Positions 41,970 through 50,705 of a DNA stretch of 64,000 nucleotides are shown here, one piece after another. Position 1 is the first letter of the stretch. The number at the start of each line of letters is the position of its first letter. A program made the position numbers and the translations under genes. The stretch comes from Fluviicoccus keumensis (GTDB lineage Bacteria; Pseudomonadota; Gammaproteobacteria; Pseudomonadales; Moraxellaceae): the NCBI RefSeq assembly GCF_004217445.1, contig NZ_SHKX01000011.1:1-64000 (forward strand), in the 5' to 3' direction. The notes below the pieces were generated by a model. The model was not told where the DNA came from. It ran no database searches and saw nothing but the letters and a program-made list of their open reading frames with translations.

Positions 41970-42977
41970 ATGCAGGGTCATATTTCCGGGACCTATGTGC
42001 GCTTGTTGTTCGAATGGCTGGATGAACAGGGGATGGAGGCCGAAAAGGTCCTGCAGCGTCCCTGCCCGGAGCTGGACGAGCGTGTACGCATTCCCTTCGA
42101 CGACTGGCGCGCCATGCTGGAGCGCGTCTACCGGCTGACCAATGATCCGGTTTTCGGCTTGAAAGTCGGCAAGCGCATCACCGCCCGCCATCTGGGCGTC
42201 CTGGGTTATGTGACCTATTCCTGCAACACGCTGGGCGAGGCATTGCTGCGCCTGCAGCGCTTCGAGGATCTGGTGCATGCGGTCAACGACCTGCACGTAT
42301 CCTTCGAGGGCGAACTGGTGCTGCTGCAATGGGGCGCCGAGCTGGGCGCGACCGGCCAACTGGCCGACCAGACCGCCCAGGCGGTGCTGGTCAGTTATCT
42401 GCGCCAGGTGGTGGGCGCCGACTTCAACCCGGTGTACATGAGCTTCATCAACGAGAAGCCCGCCGATATCCGTCCCTATGAAGAGTTTTTCGGCTGTCCG
42501 GTGCACTTCGAGGCTGCCTATACCACCATGGCCTTCCCGGCCATCTGGCTGACCAAACCGCTGAACAAGCCCGATCCGGTGCTGCGCGACATCCTCGACC
42601 GCCAGGCCGAGAACCTGTTGCAGCAACTGCCCGCCAATGATGAGTTCATTACCGCGCTGCGTCAGTCGATCCACGCCGCCATCCACGCCGCCACGCCGAA
42701 TCTGGATGTGGTGGCGATGCGCATGTGCTGTTCGCCGCGTACGCTGCAGCGCCGTCTGGACGAGCGCGGCCTGAAATTCCAGATTTTGCTGGATGACGCC
42801 CGTTTACAATTGGCCAAACGTTATTTGAGCAAGGTTTCAACACCCTTGAGTGAAGTGGCCCTGCTCTTGGGCTATGCTGAACAGAGTGCCTTCAATCACG
42901 CCTTCAAGCGCTGGACCGGGGTGACCCCCAAGGTCTGGCGTGAAAAGAACGCTGCCTTGGGGGCCACCCCCTGGTAA
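41970..42977 (+). CDS. AraC-family transcriptional regulator
   Basis: 335 residues. N-terminal OruR/ArgR-type sensing domain (about 1-185) and C-terminal AraC helix-turn-helix (about 235-330) with VVAMRMCCSPRTLQRRL and EVALLLGYAEQSAFNHAF. ATG 41970 was preferred because GAGAGAAA precedes it; an in-frame ATG at 41943 would add nine residues. Close to the chalcone-isomerase-like gene (14 bases), so the two are probably co-transcribed. Confidence 0.88.
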   Translation: MQGHISGTYVRLLFEWLDEQGMEAEKVLQRPCPELDERVRIPFDDWRAMLERVYRLTNDPVFGLKVGKRITARHLGVLGYVTYSCNTLGEALLRLQRFEDLVHAVNDLHVSFEGELVLLQWGAELGATGQLADQTAQAVLVSYLRQVVGADFNPVYMSFINEKPADIRPYEEFFGCPVHFEAAYTTMAFPAIWLTKPLNKPDPVLRDILDRQAENLLQQLPANDEFITALRQSIHAAIHAATPNLDVVAMRMCCSPRTLQRRLDERGLKFQILLDDARLQLAKRYLSKVSTPLSEVALLLGYAEQSAFNHAFKRWTGVTPKVWREKNAALGATPW

Positions 42978-42991
42978 GCGAGGTTTGAAGC

Positions 42992-43573
42992 ATGCGGAAA
43001 ATATCATCAGTGCTGGCCGGGGCCTGCCTGACGCTGTTCCTGGCGTCTTCTCCGGCCCTGGCCCTGGATGTCGAGGGTGTTCGCCTGCTTGATACGGTCC
43101 GGGTTTCGGGTCAGCCGATGTTCCTGAACGGGGCCGGTGTCCGCAGCAAGTTCTTCATCAAGGTCTATGTCGGGGCGCTCTACCTGTCGGAGCGCGCGTC
43201 CTCGGCGGAAGCCGTCGTCAATTCCCGCAAGGCGCGCCGCATCGAGCTGCACATGTTGCGAGACATGCAGGCGTCCGCTGTTCACGAAGCCATGATGAAG
43301 GCATTGAAGGACAATGTCAGTCCGCCGGAGCTGGCGCGGATTTCGCCGCAACTGGAGCGGTTGAAACAGGCGATGAATTCGATTGGCGGCGTGCGCGAGG
43401 GCGACGTCATCCAGTTTGATTTCCTGCCGGGGGTGGGGACGGTGGTGCGGATTGGCGGGGATGTGCGGGATACGATCGAGGGTGACGACCTGGCGCGGGA
43501 CCTGCTCAAGATATGGCTGGGTCCCGAACCGGTTCAGGAGGATCTCAAGAGCGCGATGATGCGCGGCTCCTGA
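42992..43573 (+). CDS. Chalcone-isomerase-like secreted protein
   Basis: 193 residues with a Sec signal (about 1-24, cleavage after SPALA). The mature part has the VEGVRLLDTVRVSGQPMFLN and SKFFIKVYVGALYL segments of the bacterial chalcone-isomerase-like family, a fold that binds fatty acids or small hydrophobic ligands. The bacterial members are not true chalcone isomerases. GAGG lies 8 bases before the ATG. Follows the AraC gene by 14 bases. Confidence 0.85.
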   Translation: MRKISSVLAGACLTLFLASSPALALDVEGVRLLDTVRVSGQPMFLNGAGVRSKFFIKVYVGALYLSERASSAEAVVNSRKARRIELHMLRDMQASAVHEAMMKALKDNVSPPELARISPQLERLKQAMNSIGGVREGDVIQFDFLPGVGTVVRIGGDVRDTIEGDDLARDLLKIWLGPEPVQEDLKSAMMRGS

Positions 43574-43587
43574 GTCCTCCGCGCGCC

Positions 43588-45345
43588 TTAGCGGCGGTCC
43601 CAGTCACCCGTCTGGCGACGGGGACGGTCCTGCCAGTTGCTGTCACGGCGCGGGGCATCGCTGCGAGGAGCGCCGAAACCGCCGCCTTCACGACGCGGCT
43701 GGGCATAGCCACCGGCGCCTTCGCGACGGCCTTCCGGACGGTTGCCGAAGCTGTCATCACGACGCGGGGCGTAGCCGCCGCGATCATCGCCGCGCGGGGC
43801 GCGGTCGGCATACGGACGGTCGCCGGACGGAGTCGAAGCGCCGCGATAGCCGCCACCTTCGCTACGGTAGCCGCCATCACGACGGAAGCCGCTGTCATCA
43901 AAACGCGGAGCGCGGTCATCGGTGCGCGGACCGCTGCGGTCGCCGCTGCGCGGGGCCGGACGGCTGTCCTTGCGATCGCGGCTCCAGCGCTCCTTGCTGC
44001 CGCCGCCGAAATCACGGCCGCCGCTGCGGTAGCCGTCGCCGGGACGGCCGCTGCGGGGCTTGGGCGCGCGTTGCGGTTCCAGGCCTTCCACTTCGCTCGG
44101 ATTGACGCGGGCGGGCAGCATGCGTTCGATCTTGACCCACTTGTAGCGGTCACCGTGGTGCACCAGGTTCACGGCGATGCCGGAACGACCGGCGCGACCG
44201 GTACGGCCGATGCGGTGGATGTAGTCTTCGCTGTGACGCGGCAGTGCGTAGTTGACCACGTGGCTGATGTTCGGCACGTCAATGCCGCGAGCAGCGACGT
44301 CAGTGGCGACCAGCACCTTGATTTCGCCGCGACGCAGGCCTTGCAGCGTGCGGTTGCGATGCGACTGCTTCATGTCGCCGTGCAGGGCGCTGGCGGCATA
44401 GCCCTGTTCCACCAGGTCGTCGGCCAGTTCATCGGCTTCCAGCTTGGTGCCGGTGAAGATGATCGCCTGCTGGAGGCTTTCATCGGCCAGCAGGTGGGCC
44501 AGCAGCTTGGCCTTGTGCTGGGCGTCATCCACAAAGTGCAGGCGCTGTTCGATGCGGTCGTATTCCAGCTGCTGCTGTTCGATGCTGATGCGCACCGGAT
44601 CCTTCAGCAGGTCGGAGGCCAGTTCGGCGATGCGGCCCTGCATGGTGGCGGAGAACATCAGCGTCTGGCGGGTTTCCGGGGTCTGCGCCATGATGGCGTC
44701 GATGTCTTCCGAGAAACCCATGTCCAGCATGCGGTCGGCTTCGTCAAACACCAGCATGGACAGGTTGCTGAGGTCGATGCGGCCGGAACCCATGTGGTCC
44801 AGCAGACGGCCCGGCGTCGCCACCAGGATGTCCGGCATCTTCGCCAGCATGTCCAGCTGGCGCGGATAGGGCATGCCGCCGACGATGCTGGTGCAGACGA
44901 TGCGGCGCATGTACTTGGTGAAGGAGGTTGTGGCCGAGGTCACTTGCTGCGCCAGTTCGCGGGTCGGGGTCAGCACCACCAGCGTCGGGCGGGCGGGTTC
45001 AGGACGCGGACGGCGGCCGTTGGTGCGCTCCGGGCGGCCGGAAGTGCGGGCCGGGGCGGGCATTTCGGAAATCTTTTGCAGCGCGGGCAGCATGAAGGCG
45101 GCCGTCTTGCCGGAGCCGGTCTGGCTGGAGACCAGCAGGTCGCGGCCTTGCAGCGCCACCGGGATGGCTTGCGCCTGCACCGGGGTCGGGGTATGGATTT
45201 TCAGGTCCGCCAGCGCGCGGCCCAGGGCTTCATGCAGGCCCAGATTGATGAAAGCGGAAACATCGACAGGAGCCGAATCGGCAGCATTCGAATCAATAGC
45301 AATAGAAACAGACAGGTCGGAACCGGTTTGGTCAACAGTGGTCAT
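43588..45345 (-). CDS. DEAD-box RNA helicase (RhlE type)
   Basis: 585 residues. Q motif (FINLGLHEALGRAL, then PTPVQAQAIP), motif I SQTGSGKT, motif II FDEADR (DEAD), motif III FSAT, and the C-terminal domain with VATDVAARGID and HRIGRTGRAG. The last 160 residues are Arg/Gly/Asp-rich with many GGY and RDD repeats, an RNA-binding tail as in RhlE. The stop is 14 bases from the convergent CHI-like stop. ATG 45345 is chosen; an in-frame GTG nine bases upstream is less likely. A long leader with an extended -10 (45572-45580) precedes it. Confidence 0.92.
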   Translation of the reverse strand: MTTVDQTGSDLSVSIAIDSNAADSAPVDVSAFINLGLHEALGRALADLKIHTPTPVQAQAIPVALQGRDLLVSSQTGSGKTAAFMLPALQKISEMPAPARTSGRPERTNGRRPRPEPARPTLVVLTPTRELAQQVTSATTSFTKYMRRIVCTSIVGGMPYPRQLDMLAKMPDILVATPGRLLDHMGSGRIDLSNLSMLVFDEADRMLDMGFSEDIDAIMAQTPETRQTLMFSATMQGRIAELASDLLKDPVRISIEQQQLEYDRIEQRLHFVDDAQHKAKLLAHLLADESLQQAIIFTGTKLEADELADDLVEQGYAASALHGDMKQSHRNRTLQGLRRGEIKVLVATDVAARGIDVPNISHVVNYALPRHSEDYIHRIGRTGRAGRSGIAVNLVHHGDRYKWVKIERMLPARVNPSEVEGLEPQRAPKPRSGRPGDGYRSGGRDFGGGSKERWSRDRKDSRPAPRSGDRSGPRTDDRAPRFDDSGFRRDGGYRSEGGGYRGASTPSGDRPYADRAPRGDDRGGYAPRRDDSFGNRPEGRREGAGGYAQPRREGGGFGAPRSDAPRRDSNWQDRPRRQTGDWDRR

Positions 45346-45571
45346 TAAATTCACTTTTTCAGAGAGAGCCCGTCAAGGGCATCAAGCCGGCGCAAGGGCA
45401 CGGCAACTATGCGGCATCGGCGCCAATCGGACCTGACCACGGCGGCAGTCGATGCTGGCACAGGGGTCTCTGGAGGTAGCCGGGAAAGGAGGGTTGCAGG
45501 TTTTTGTCTGCATTGACCCGGCAATGATCGGTGGCGAGGCTTCAGGCGTTACAGTTGGTAACGCGGGGCGG

Positions 45572-45580
45572 ATTCTAGCA
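45572..45580 (-). promoter_or_regulatory. Extended -10 promoter of the helicase gene
   Basis: On the minus strand TGCTAGAAT is an extended -10 (TGN-TAGAAT). The -35 region is poor, consistent with extended -10 promoters. A start near 45565 gives a 5' leader of about 220 bases, as is common for cold-shock helicase genes. The rest of 45346-45647 holds no other clear site. Confidence 0.4.
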
Positions 45581-45647
45581 GAAGCTTTCCCCGGAAGGGG
45601 AACTATTTTTGGCTAAATTGTGAGCTTTTCAGGGGCGGGAGGCGGAA

Positions 45648-45764
45648 ATGATCGAATTAGCGGCATTGTTGCTGGTATTGGCGCCGGTAGCGCTGGCGGT
45701 GATGAATACCCGGCGCAACCGGCGCCGCGAGGCGGAGGAGCAGGGCCGGGAGCCTCCCGCCTGA
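45648..45764 (+). CDS. 38-residue single-pass membrane protein
   Basis: ATG 45648 follows a GGAGG ribosome site at 6-7 bases. The product starts MIELAALLLVLAPVALAVMN, a short hydrophobic helix, then has a very basic RRNRRREAEE segment and a short polar end. Type I topology with positive residues on the cytoplasmic side would follow. Divergent from the helicase gene and convergent with the secretion genes. No family known; the strong ribosome site and clean helix make it likely real. Confidence 0.6.
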   Translation: MIELAALLLVLAPVALAVMNTRRNRRREAEEQGREPPA

Positions 45765-45779
45765 GTCAGGACGGGAGGC
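45752..45779. terminator. Hairpin at the end of the 38-residue gene
   Basis: GCCTCCCG (45752-45759) and CGGGAGGC (45772-45779) with an inner CCTGA/TCAGG pairing. Lacks a T-tract; it sits between convergent genes (the small gene and hlyD-like gene), so a bidirectional function is possible. Confidence 0.4.
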
Positions 45780-45786
45780 ATCGGGG

Positions 45787-47214
45787 TCAGCGTTCGCGCA
45801 GGCTGTCGTGGCGCACCTGCAGCAGCGGGTTGAGGAAAAATTCGATCAGGCGGCGCTGACCGGTCTTCACTTCCACGGTCACGGCCATGCCGGGCGTCAG
45901 GTTCACCGTGCGTCCGTCAATATTCATGCTGCGCTTGGCCATGCGGACGCGGGCGGAATAGATCAGGCCTTTCTTGTCGTCATTGATGGCGTCGCTGGAG
46001 ACGCTGGTGACGGTGCCGTGGATCAGGCCGTATTTGGTGTAGGAGAAGGTCTGGATCTTGATTTCGGCATTCTGGCCTTCGCGGATGAAGCCGATGTCCT
46101 GGTTATCGACCATCGCCTCCACCTCCAGGGCATCCTCGTCCGGCACCACCGCCATCAGCGCCTGGGCCTCCGTCACCACGCCGCCGACGGTGTGCACCGC
46201 CAGTTGCTGCACCGTGCCATCCACCGGCGCGGTCAGCTTCATCAGGCTGTTGCGGGAGTCGGCCTTGACCAGTTCCTGCTCCAGGCCGGATATCTTGCGG
46301 GTGGCCTCGTCCAGGCTGTCGAGATGGGCGCGGCGGGTTTCGGCCATCAGGGCGGTCTTCTGTTCCCGGGCGGCCACCAGCGAGGCTTCAATTTCCTTGA
46401 GCTTGCTGCGGTTGGAGGCCAGATCGCCCTCCATGTCCAGGCGCGCCTGTTCGCGTTGCAGGAACAAGTCCTGCGGCACGTTGTCGGCTTCCGAAAGCTT
46501 GCGGAAGTTTTGCGCCCGCTGCTGCACGATCGGCAGGCTTTTTTCCAGTTTTCTCACCACTTCCTGGGTGGAGCGCAGCGAGGCCTGCTTTTGCAGGATG
46601 TCGGCGTCCAGCAGGCTCATCTTCGAGCGGTATTCACGGAAATGGCCTTCCAGTTGTTGCAGTGACTCCAGCCAGTCCGTTTCGCTGGTGCCCGCCGGGC
46701 GCGACATGACCGGTTTGCGGTCATCATCCACCGCTTCGATCATGGCGCGGGCAAGGGCGGCATCCAGCCGGGCCGATCCCAGTTCGTTGCGGATACGCAT
46801 GCGGTCGGCTTCAACCGAGGTGCCGTCCAGCTCAATCAGGACCTGGCCAGCCTTGACGTGCATGCCGTCGTGGACATGAATGGCCTTGACCGAGGAAGGT
46901 TCGAAGGACTGGATGACCTTGGTGCGGTCGCTGGGAACAATCTTGCCTTGGGCGACGGCGACGATGTCGATCCAGCCGAAATAAGACCAGGCCAGCGCCA
47001 GGATGGCGAAGCTCATGATCAGCCACATCGCCAGCCGCGGGGCCGGGGAAACCGGTGTCTCCTGCAAGGCCAGTGCGGCGGGCAGGAATTGCGCTTCATG
47101 CGGCTGCAGTTTGCGGCCGTCGGTCGCTTCGCGATTCGCCCAGGCGTGACGGAAGACGTCGCCATAATGACGCCAGAGGTCGGCCCAGGCCTGTAGACGG
47201 ATTTTCAGGGACAT
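45787..47214 (-). CDS. Type I secretion membrane-fusion protein (HlyD family)
   Basis: 475 residues, very close to E. coli HlyD (478). Cytoplasmic N-terminus (about 1-60), one membrane helix (about 62-82), a biotinyl-like half at about 95-135 and 330-370, a long coiled-coil hairpin (about 150-310), and the beta-barrel near the C-terminus with TPGMAVTVEVKTG. The family bridges the inner-membrane ABC exporter with TolC. The start lies 6 bases after the ABC gene stop. No TolC or RTX substrate is nearby. Confidence 0.93.
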   Translation of the reverse strand: MSLKIRLQAWADLWRHYGDVFRHAWANREATDGRKLQPHEAQFLPAALALQETPVSPAPRLAMWLIMSFAILALAWSYFGWIDIVAVAQGKIVPSDRTKVIQSFEPSSVKAIHVHDGMHVKAGQVLIELDGTSVEADRMRIRNELGSARLDAALARAMIEAVDDDRKPVMSRPAGTSETDWLESLQQLEGHFREYRSKMSLLDADILQKQASLRSTQEVVRKLEKSLPIVQQRAQNFRKLSEADNVPQDLFLQREQARLDMEGDLASNRSKLKEIEASLVAAREQKTALMAETRRAHLDSLDEATRKISGLEQELVKADSRNSLMKLTAPVDGTVQQLAVHTVGGVVTEAQALMAVVPDEDALEVEAMVDNQDIGFIREGQNAEIKIQTFSYTKYGLIHGTVTSVSSDAINDDKKGLIYSARVRMAKRSMNIDGRTVNLTPGMAVTVEVKTGQRRLIEFFLNPLLQVRHDSLRER

Positions 47215-47220
47215 GGCGGC

Positions 47221-49389
47221 TTACCCCTGCTGCATCTGGAAGAGGTGGGCGTAGAGTCCGTCCGGGCGGGCGACCAGTTCCTGATGCGAGCCTTGCTCGA
47301 TGATCTGTCCGCGCTCCATGACGACGATGCGGTTGGCCTGGCGGACTGCCGTCAGGCGGTGCGCGATGATCAGCACCGTGCGCCCCTTGCAGATGGTCTG
47401 CATGTTGTTCTGGATGATGCGTTCCGACTCGTAGTCGAGGGCGCTGGTGGCCTCGTCAAAAATCAGGATGCGCGGGTTGGTGATCAGGGCGCGGGCGATG
47501 GCGATGCGCTGGCGCTGCCCGCCGGACAGGGTGGAGCCGTGTTCGCCGACCATGGTGTCGTAGCCTTCCGGCAGCTCACTGATGAATTCGTGGGCCCCGG
47601 CCATGCGCGCGGCTTGCATTACTACCGGCAGGGGAATGCTGGGGTCGGCCAGCGCGATGTTTTCACGAATGGTGCGGTTGAACAGCACATTGTCCTGCAG
47701 CACCACGCCGATCTGACGGCGCAGCGAGGTGGCTTCCGCCATGGCGATATCGATCCCGTCGACCAGGATGCGGCCGCGCTCCGGCAGGTACAGCCGTTGC
47801 ACCAGCTTGGTCAGCGTGCTTTTACCGGAACCGGAGCGGCCGACAATGCCGATCACTTCGCCCGGCCTTATCGACAGGCTGAGGTCGCGAATGACCTCGG
47901 GCGCGTCGGGGCGGTAACGAAAATGGATGTGGTCAAAGTCGATCTGCCCCTTGATCGCCGGCAGCGTGGTTTTGCTGGAGGCGATCTCGGTACGGGTGTT
48001 GAGGATGTCGCCCAGACGCTGCACCGAAATCGAGGTTTGCTGGAATTCGGTCCACAGTTGCGCCAGCCGCATGATCGGATTGGTGACCTGTCCGGACAGC
48101 ATGTTGAAGGCGACCAGCTGGCCGACGGTCAGCTTGCCCTCAATGACCAGCTTGGCGCCGAAATACATGATGGCCAGGGTGACGAGCTTGCTGATCAGCG
48201 TAATGCCGCCGTTGGCGAAGCCGGACAGGGTGGTGGTGCGAAAGCCGGCATGCACGTAGGCGGCCAGCTGGTTGTCCCATTTACGGGTCCATTGCGGTTC
48301 GACGGCGGCGGCCTTGACGGTGTCGATACCGTTGATGCTTTCCACCAGGAAGGCCTGGTTTTCAGCGCCCCGGTTGAATTTTTCGTGCAGGCGGCCGCGC
48401 AGCAGGGGCGTAAACACCAGCGACAGCAGGAAATAGCATGGCAGCGACGCCAGCACCACCCAGGTCAGGACCGGGCTGTACAGGAACATCACCGCCACGA
48501 AAACGAAGGAAAAAAGCAGATCCAGCACCACGGTAATGGCGTTGCCGGTCAGGAAGCTGCGGATGTTTTCCAGCTCGCGCACCCGCGCGACCGAGTCACC
48601 GACGCGCCGGGCCTGGAAATAGGCCAGCGGCAGCGCCAGCAGGTGGCGGAACAGCCGGGCGCCCAGTTCCACGTCGATGCGGCTGGTGGTATGGGCGAAA
48701 ACGTAGGTGCGCAAGGTGCTGAGCGTCACCTCGAAGACAATGACGACGAACAGGCCGACTGCCAGCACATCCAGCGTGGTAAAGCCGCGGTGCACCAGCA
48801 CCTTGTCCATCACGACCTGGAAGAACAGCGGCGTCACCAGGGCGAACAGTTGCAGCACAAAGGAAACAAACAGCACTTCCAGCAACAGCTTGCGGTATTT
48901 GACCACGGCCGGGATGAACCAGCTGAAGTCGAACCGGGCCAGTTCGCCCGCCAGCGAGGCGCGGGACGTAAACAGGATCAGCTCTCCGGTCCAGCGGGCG
49001 GTCAGCGTGTTGCGGTCGATGATCTCCGGGCGTTCCACATGCGGGTCGTGGATCAGGATCTTTTCACCGTCCATCTTGGCGATGATGAAGTAGTTGCCGT
49101 CCTTGCCTTGCGCCATGGCGGGCAGCGGCGTGGTGGCCAGACGTTCAAGCTGCACGGAGACGTGCTTGCAGATGAGTCCCAGTTTTTTACCCGCCAGCAG
49201 GATTTCTTCCTTGCCGAAGGGCTGGGCGGGTTTGCGGAATTCATGAGCCAGCTGTTCGCCATCCACGGCGACCGCATGGAAGCGGGCCAGCATGATCAGG
49301 CAGGTCAGTCCGGTATCAATACGCGGGGCGCCGGGCGGGGTATCAGCCGGGGCGGCTTTGGCGGGCTCTTGGGTTTCGTTTTGCGACAT
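47221..49389 (-). CDS. Type I secretion ABC transporter, HlyB-like
   Basis: 722 residues. An N-terminal peptidase-C39-like domain (about 20-150) reads DTGLTCLIMLARFHAVAVD, where the catalytic Cys of true C39 peptidases is Thr, so it is the non-cleaving CLD form as in HlyB and used to bind RTX cargo. Then six membrane helices (about 165-440) and an ABC domain with Walker A GRSGSGKST, signature LSGGQRQ and Walker B LIFDEATSALD. ATG 49389 was chosen from the MSQNETQEP start; the longer frame is not supported. A terminator lies 23 bases upstream (49412-49435). Confidence 0.92.
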   Translation of the reverse strand: MSQNETQEPAKAAPADTPPGAPRIDTGLTCLIMLARFHAVAVDGEQLAHEFRKPAQPFGKEEILLAGKKLGLICKHVSVQLERLATTPLPAMAQGKDGNYFIIAKMDGEKILIHDPHVERPEIIDRNTLTARWTGELILFTSRASLAGELARFDFSWFIPAVVKYRKLLLEVLFVSFVLQLFALVTPLFFQVVMDKVLVHRGFTTLDVLAVGLFVVIVFEVTLSTLRTYVFAHTTSRIDVELGARLFRHLLALPLAYFQARRVGDSVARVRELENIRSFLTGNAITVVLDLLFSFVFVAVMFLYSPVLTWVVLASLPCYFLLSLVFTPLLRGRLHEKFNRGAENQAFLVESINGIDTVKAAAVEPQWTRKWDNQLAAYVHAGFRTTTLSGFANGGITLISKLVTLAIMYFGAKLVIEGKLTVGQLVAFNMLSGQVTNPIMRLAQLWTEFQQTSISVQRLGDILNTRTEIASSKTTLPAIKGQIDFDHIHFRYRPDAPEVIRDLSLSIRPGEVIGIVGRSGSGKSTLTKLVQRLYLPERGRILVDGIDIAMAEATSLRRQIGVVLQDNVLFNRTIRENIALADPSIPLPVVMQAARMAGAHEFISELPEGYDTMVGEHGSTLSGGQRQRIAIARALITNPRILIFDEATSALDYESERIIQNNMQTICKGRTVLIIAHRLTAVRQANRIVVMERGQIIEQGSHQELVARPDGLYAHLFQMQQG

Positions 49390-49411
49390 TCTGTTTATTG
49401 TTCCGCTCAAG

Positions 49412-49435
49412 AAAAACGCCTTCCGGAGAAGGCGT
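49412..49435 (-). terminator. Rho-independent terminator between the cytochrome operon and secretion genes
   Basis: ACGCCTTC (49416-49423) and GAAGGCGT (49428-49435) form a perfect 8-bp stem with a CGGA loop. On the minus strand it is followed by a run of T (49412-49416 are AAAAA on the plus strand). It ends the SHP/DHC/cytochrome operon, and it lies only 23 bases before the ABC transporter ATG. Confidence 0.8.
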
Positions 49436-49519
49436 GCCAAGAGTAAAGGCTACAACAGGGGGGCGCAAGCAAGTCACTGTTGGCATTTTGGTTAACGCCG
49501 GGATTGCGGGGCCTCCGGC

Positions 49520-50212
49520 TCAGTCATCGTCGCCATCGCTACCCCGTGCGGCCGCACCGGTGGTCTCGGCGGTTTTGGCCGCCGTCAGGCCGATAGCGGC
49601 CGGTTGTTGCCAGGCGACCAGCCAGAATCCGCCGACCACCGCCGCCAGCAGCAGGCCGGGTATGACGCGGTTGCCGGGAATGGCTTCCTCCGGTTCACCG
49701 GTCTTGCGGCCGGTGACCATGCCGCGCACCAGGTTTTCCTTGTGCTTCAGACTGGAAATCACGACACCGGCCACATGCAGGATCACCAGCGCCAGCATGC
49801 CGTTGGCGGCCAGTTCGTGGGCCTCTTCCAGCCAGTCCTGATCCTGTTGCAGATAGCCGTAGCCGGACGCGGTGACGATGATGCCCAGCAGCAGCAAGGC
49901 ATAAACCGCCAGTGCGCCCAACGGGTTGTGGCCGGTATAGTGCTTTTCCGGAGCCTTGCCGATCAGCGCCTTGGCATAGTTGATGGCGGCGGAGGGCGAC
50001 GGCAGGAAGCTGCGGAAACGCGCCCAGCGGGTGCCGGTGACGCCCCAGACCAGACGGAAGGCGATCAGCCCGGCGACGGTGTAGCCCAGCGTCACATGGA
50101 TCAGCTGCAGCCGTTCGGATTCGGCGGTCAGCCAGGCGCCGGCGAAGCTGGCGACCAGCAGCCAGTGGAACAGTCGGGTGGGCAGGTCCCAAACCCGGAT
50201 CGAAGTTTTCAT
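49520..50212 (-). CDS. Cytochrome b561-type membrane protein
   Basis: 230 residues with four or five membrane helices. It is of the b-type cytochrome family (Ni/Fe-hydrogenase b subunit-like): RVWDLPTRLFHWLLV with the first heme-ligating His, IHVTLGYTVAGLIAFRLVWG, and later His residues in EEAHELAANGMLALVILHVAG. Passes electrons from the quinone pool to periplasmic DHC. The C-terminal 25 residues are Ala/Asp rich. Third gene in the SHP-DHC-b561 set, 15 bases after the DHC gene. Confidence 0.9.
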   Translation of the reverse strand: MKTSIRVWDLPTRLFHWLLVASFAGAWLTAESERLQLIHVTLGYTVAGLIAFRLVWGVTGTRWARFRSFLPSPSAAINYAKALIGKAPEKHYTGHNPLGALAVYALLLLGIIVTASGYGYLQQDQDWLEEAHELAANGMLALVILHVAGVVISSLKHKENLVRGMVTGRKTGEPEEAIPGNRVIPGLLLAAVVGGFWLVAWQQPAAIGLTAAKTAETTGAAARGSDGDDD

Positions 50213-50227
50213 GATGTCATCTCCGGT

Positions 50228-50695
50228 TTATTGACGCGGAATGCGTACATCGTCTTCCGAAAAGCCGCCCTGTTCAGCACCGCCGTGGCAGGCGGCGCAG
50301 TTCGAAGCGGACTTCACCCACGGCTTTTTCCAGACGCCCGCGCCGATTTCGCGGTGCTCGCGGATGAACCAGCGGGTTTCCGTGATGCGCGGCAGCTTGC
50401 CGGCCGCAGGGGTGGCGCGGGCCTGGGTGGCCCCGTTGGCGTTCAGGAACGCGTTGATTTTCTTCAGCGCCGCGTCGTCCAGGGTGGCGTCCGCCCCGAA
50501 GTGCTGGTCCAGTTTGCCGGTAATCTGCTGCCATTCCGTCCGAGACAACAGGCGTGGCGGGTAGGGGACGTGGCAGCTGCCGCATTCGGCCTGATAGGTC
50601 GGATCCTTGTGGCCGTGGTCAATGCTGTCGGCCATGACCGGCGCGGCGAGCAGGCCGAAGCCCAGGGTCAGTAACAGTGTCGTGGCGATTTTCAT
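50228..50695 (-). CDS. Diheme cytochrome c (DHC)
   Basis: 155 residues with a Sec signal and two heme sites: CGSCH (about 38-42) and CAACH (about 133-137). It is the periplasmic electron donor for SHP. ATG 50695 is chosen because AGGA lies 8 bases before it; the in-frame ATG six bases further upstream is too close to that ribosome site. Ten bases after the SHP gene stop and before the b561 gene. The three-gene set is a recognised proteobacterial unit. Confidence 0.9.
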   Translation of the reverse strand: MKIATTLLLTLGFGLLAAPVMADSIDHGHKDPTYQAECGSCHVPYPPRLLSRTEWQQITGKLDQHFGADATLDDAALKKINAFLNANGATQARATPAAGKLPRITETRWFIREHREIGAGVWKKPWVKSASNCAACHGGAEQGGFSEDDVRIPRQ

Positions 50696-50705
50696 GGTCA
50701 TGTTC

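Noticed and set aside
43513..45348. Alanine/Thr-rich plus-strand frame opposite the helicase
   Set aside because: Complement of the Arg/Gly/Asp-rich helicase tail; low complexity and no ribosome site.
47245..49446. 733-codon plus-strand frame opposite the ABC transporter
   Set aside because: Antisense shadow; the minus strand carries Walker motifs and the full transporter domain order.
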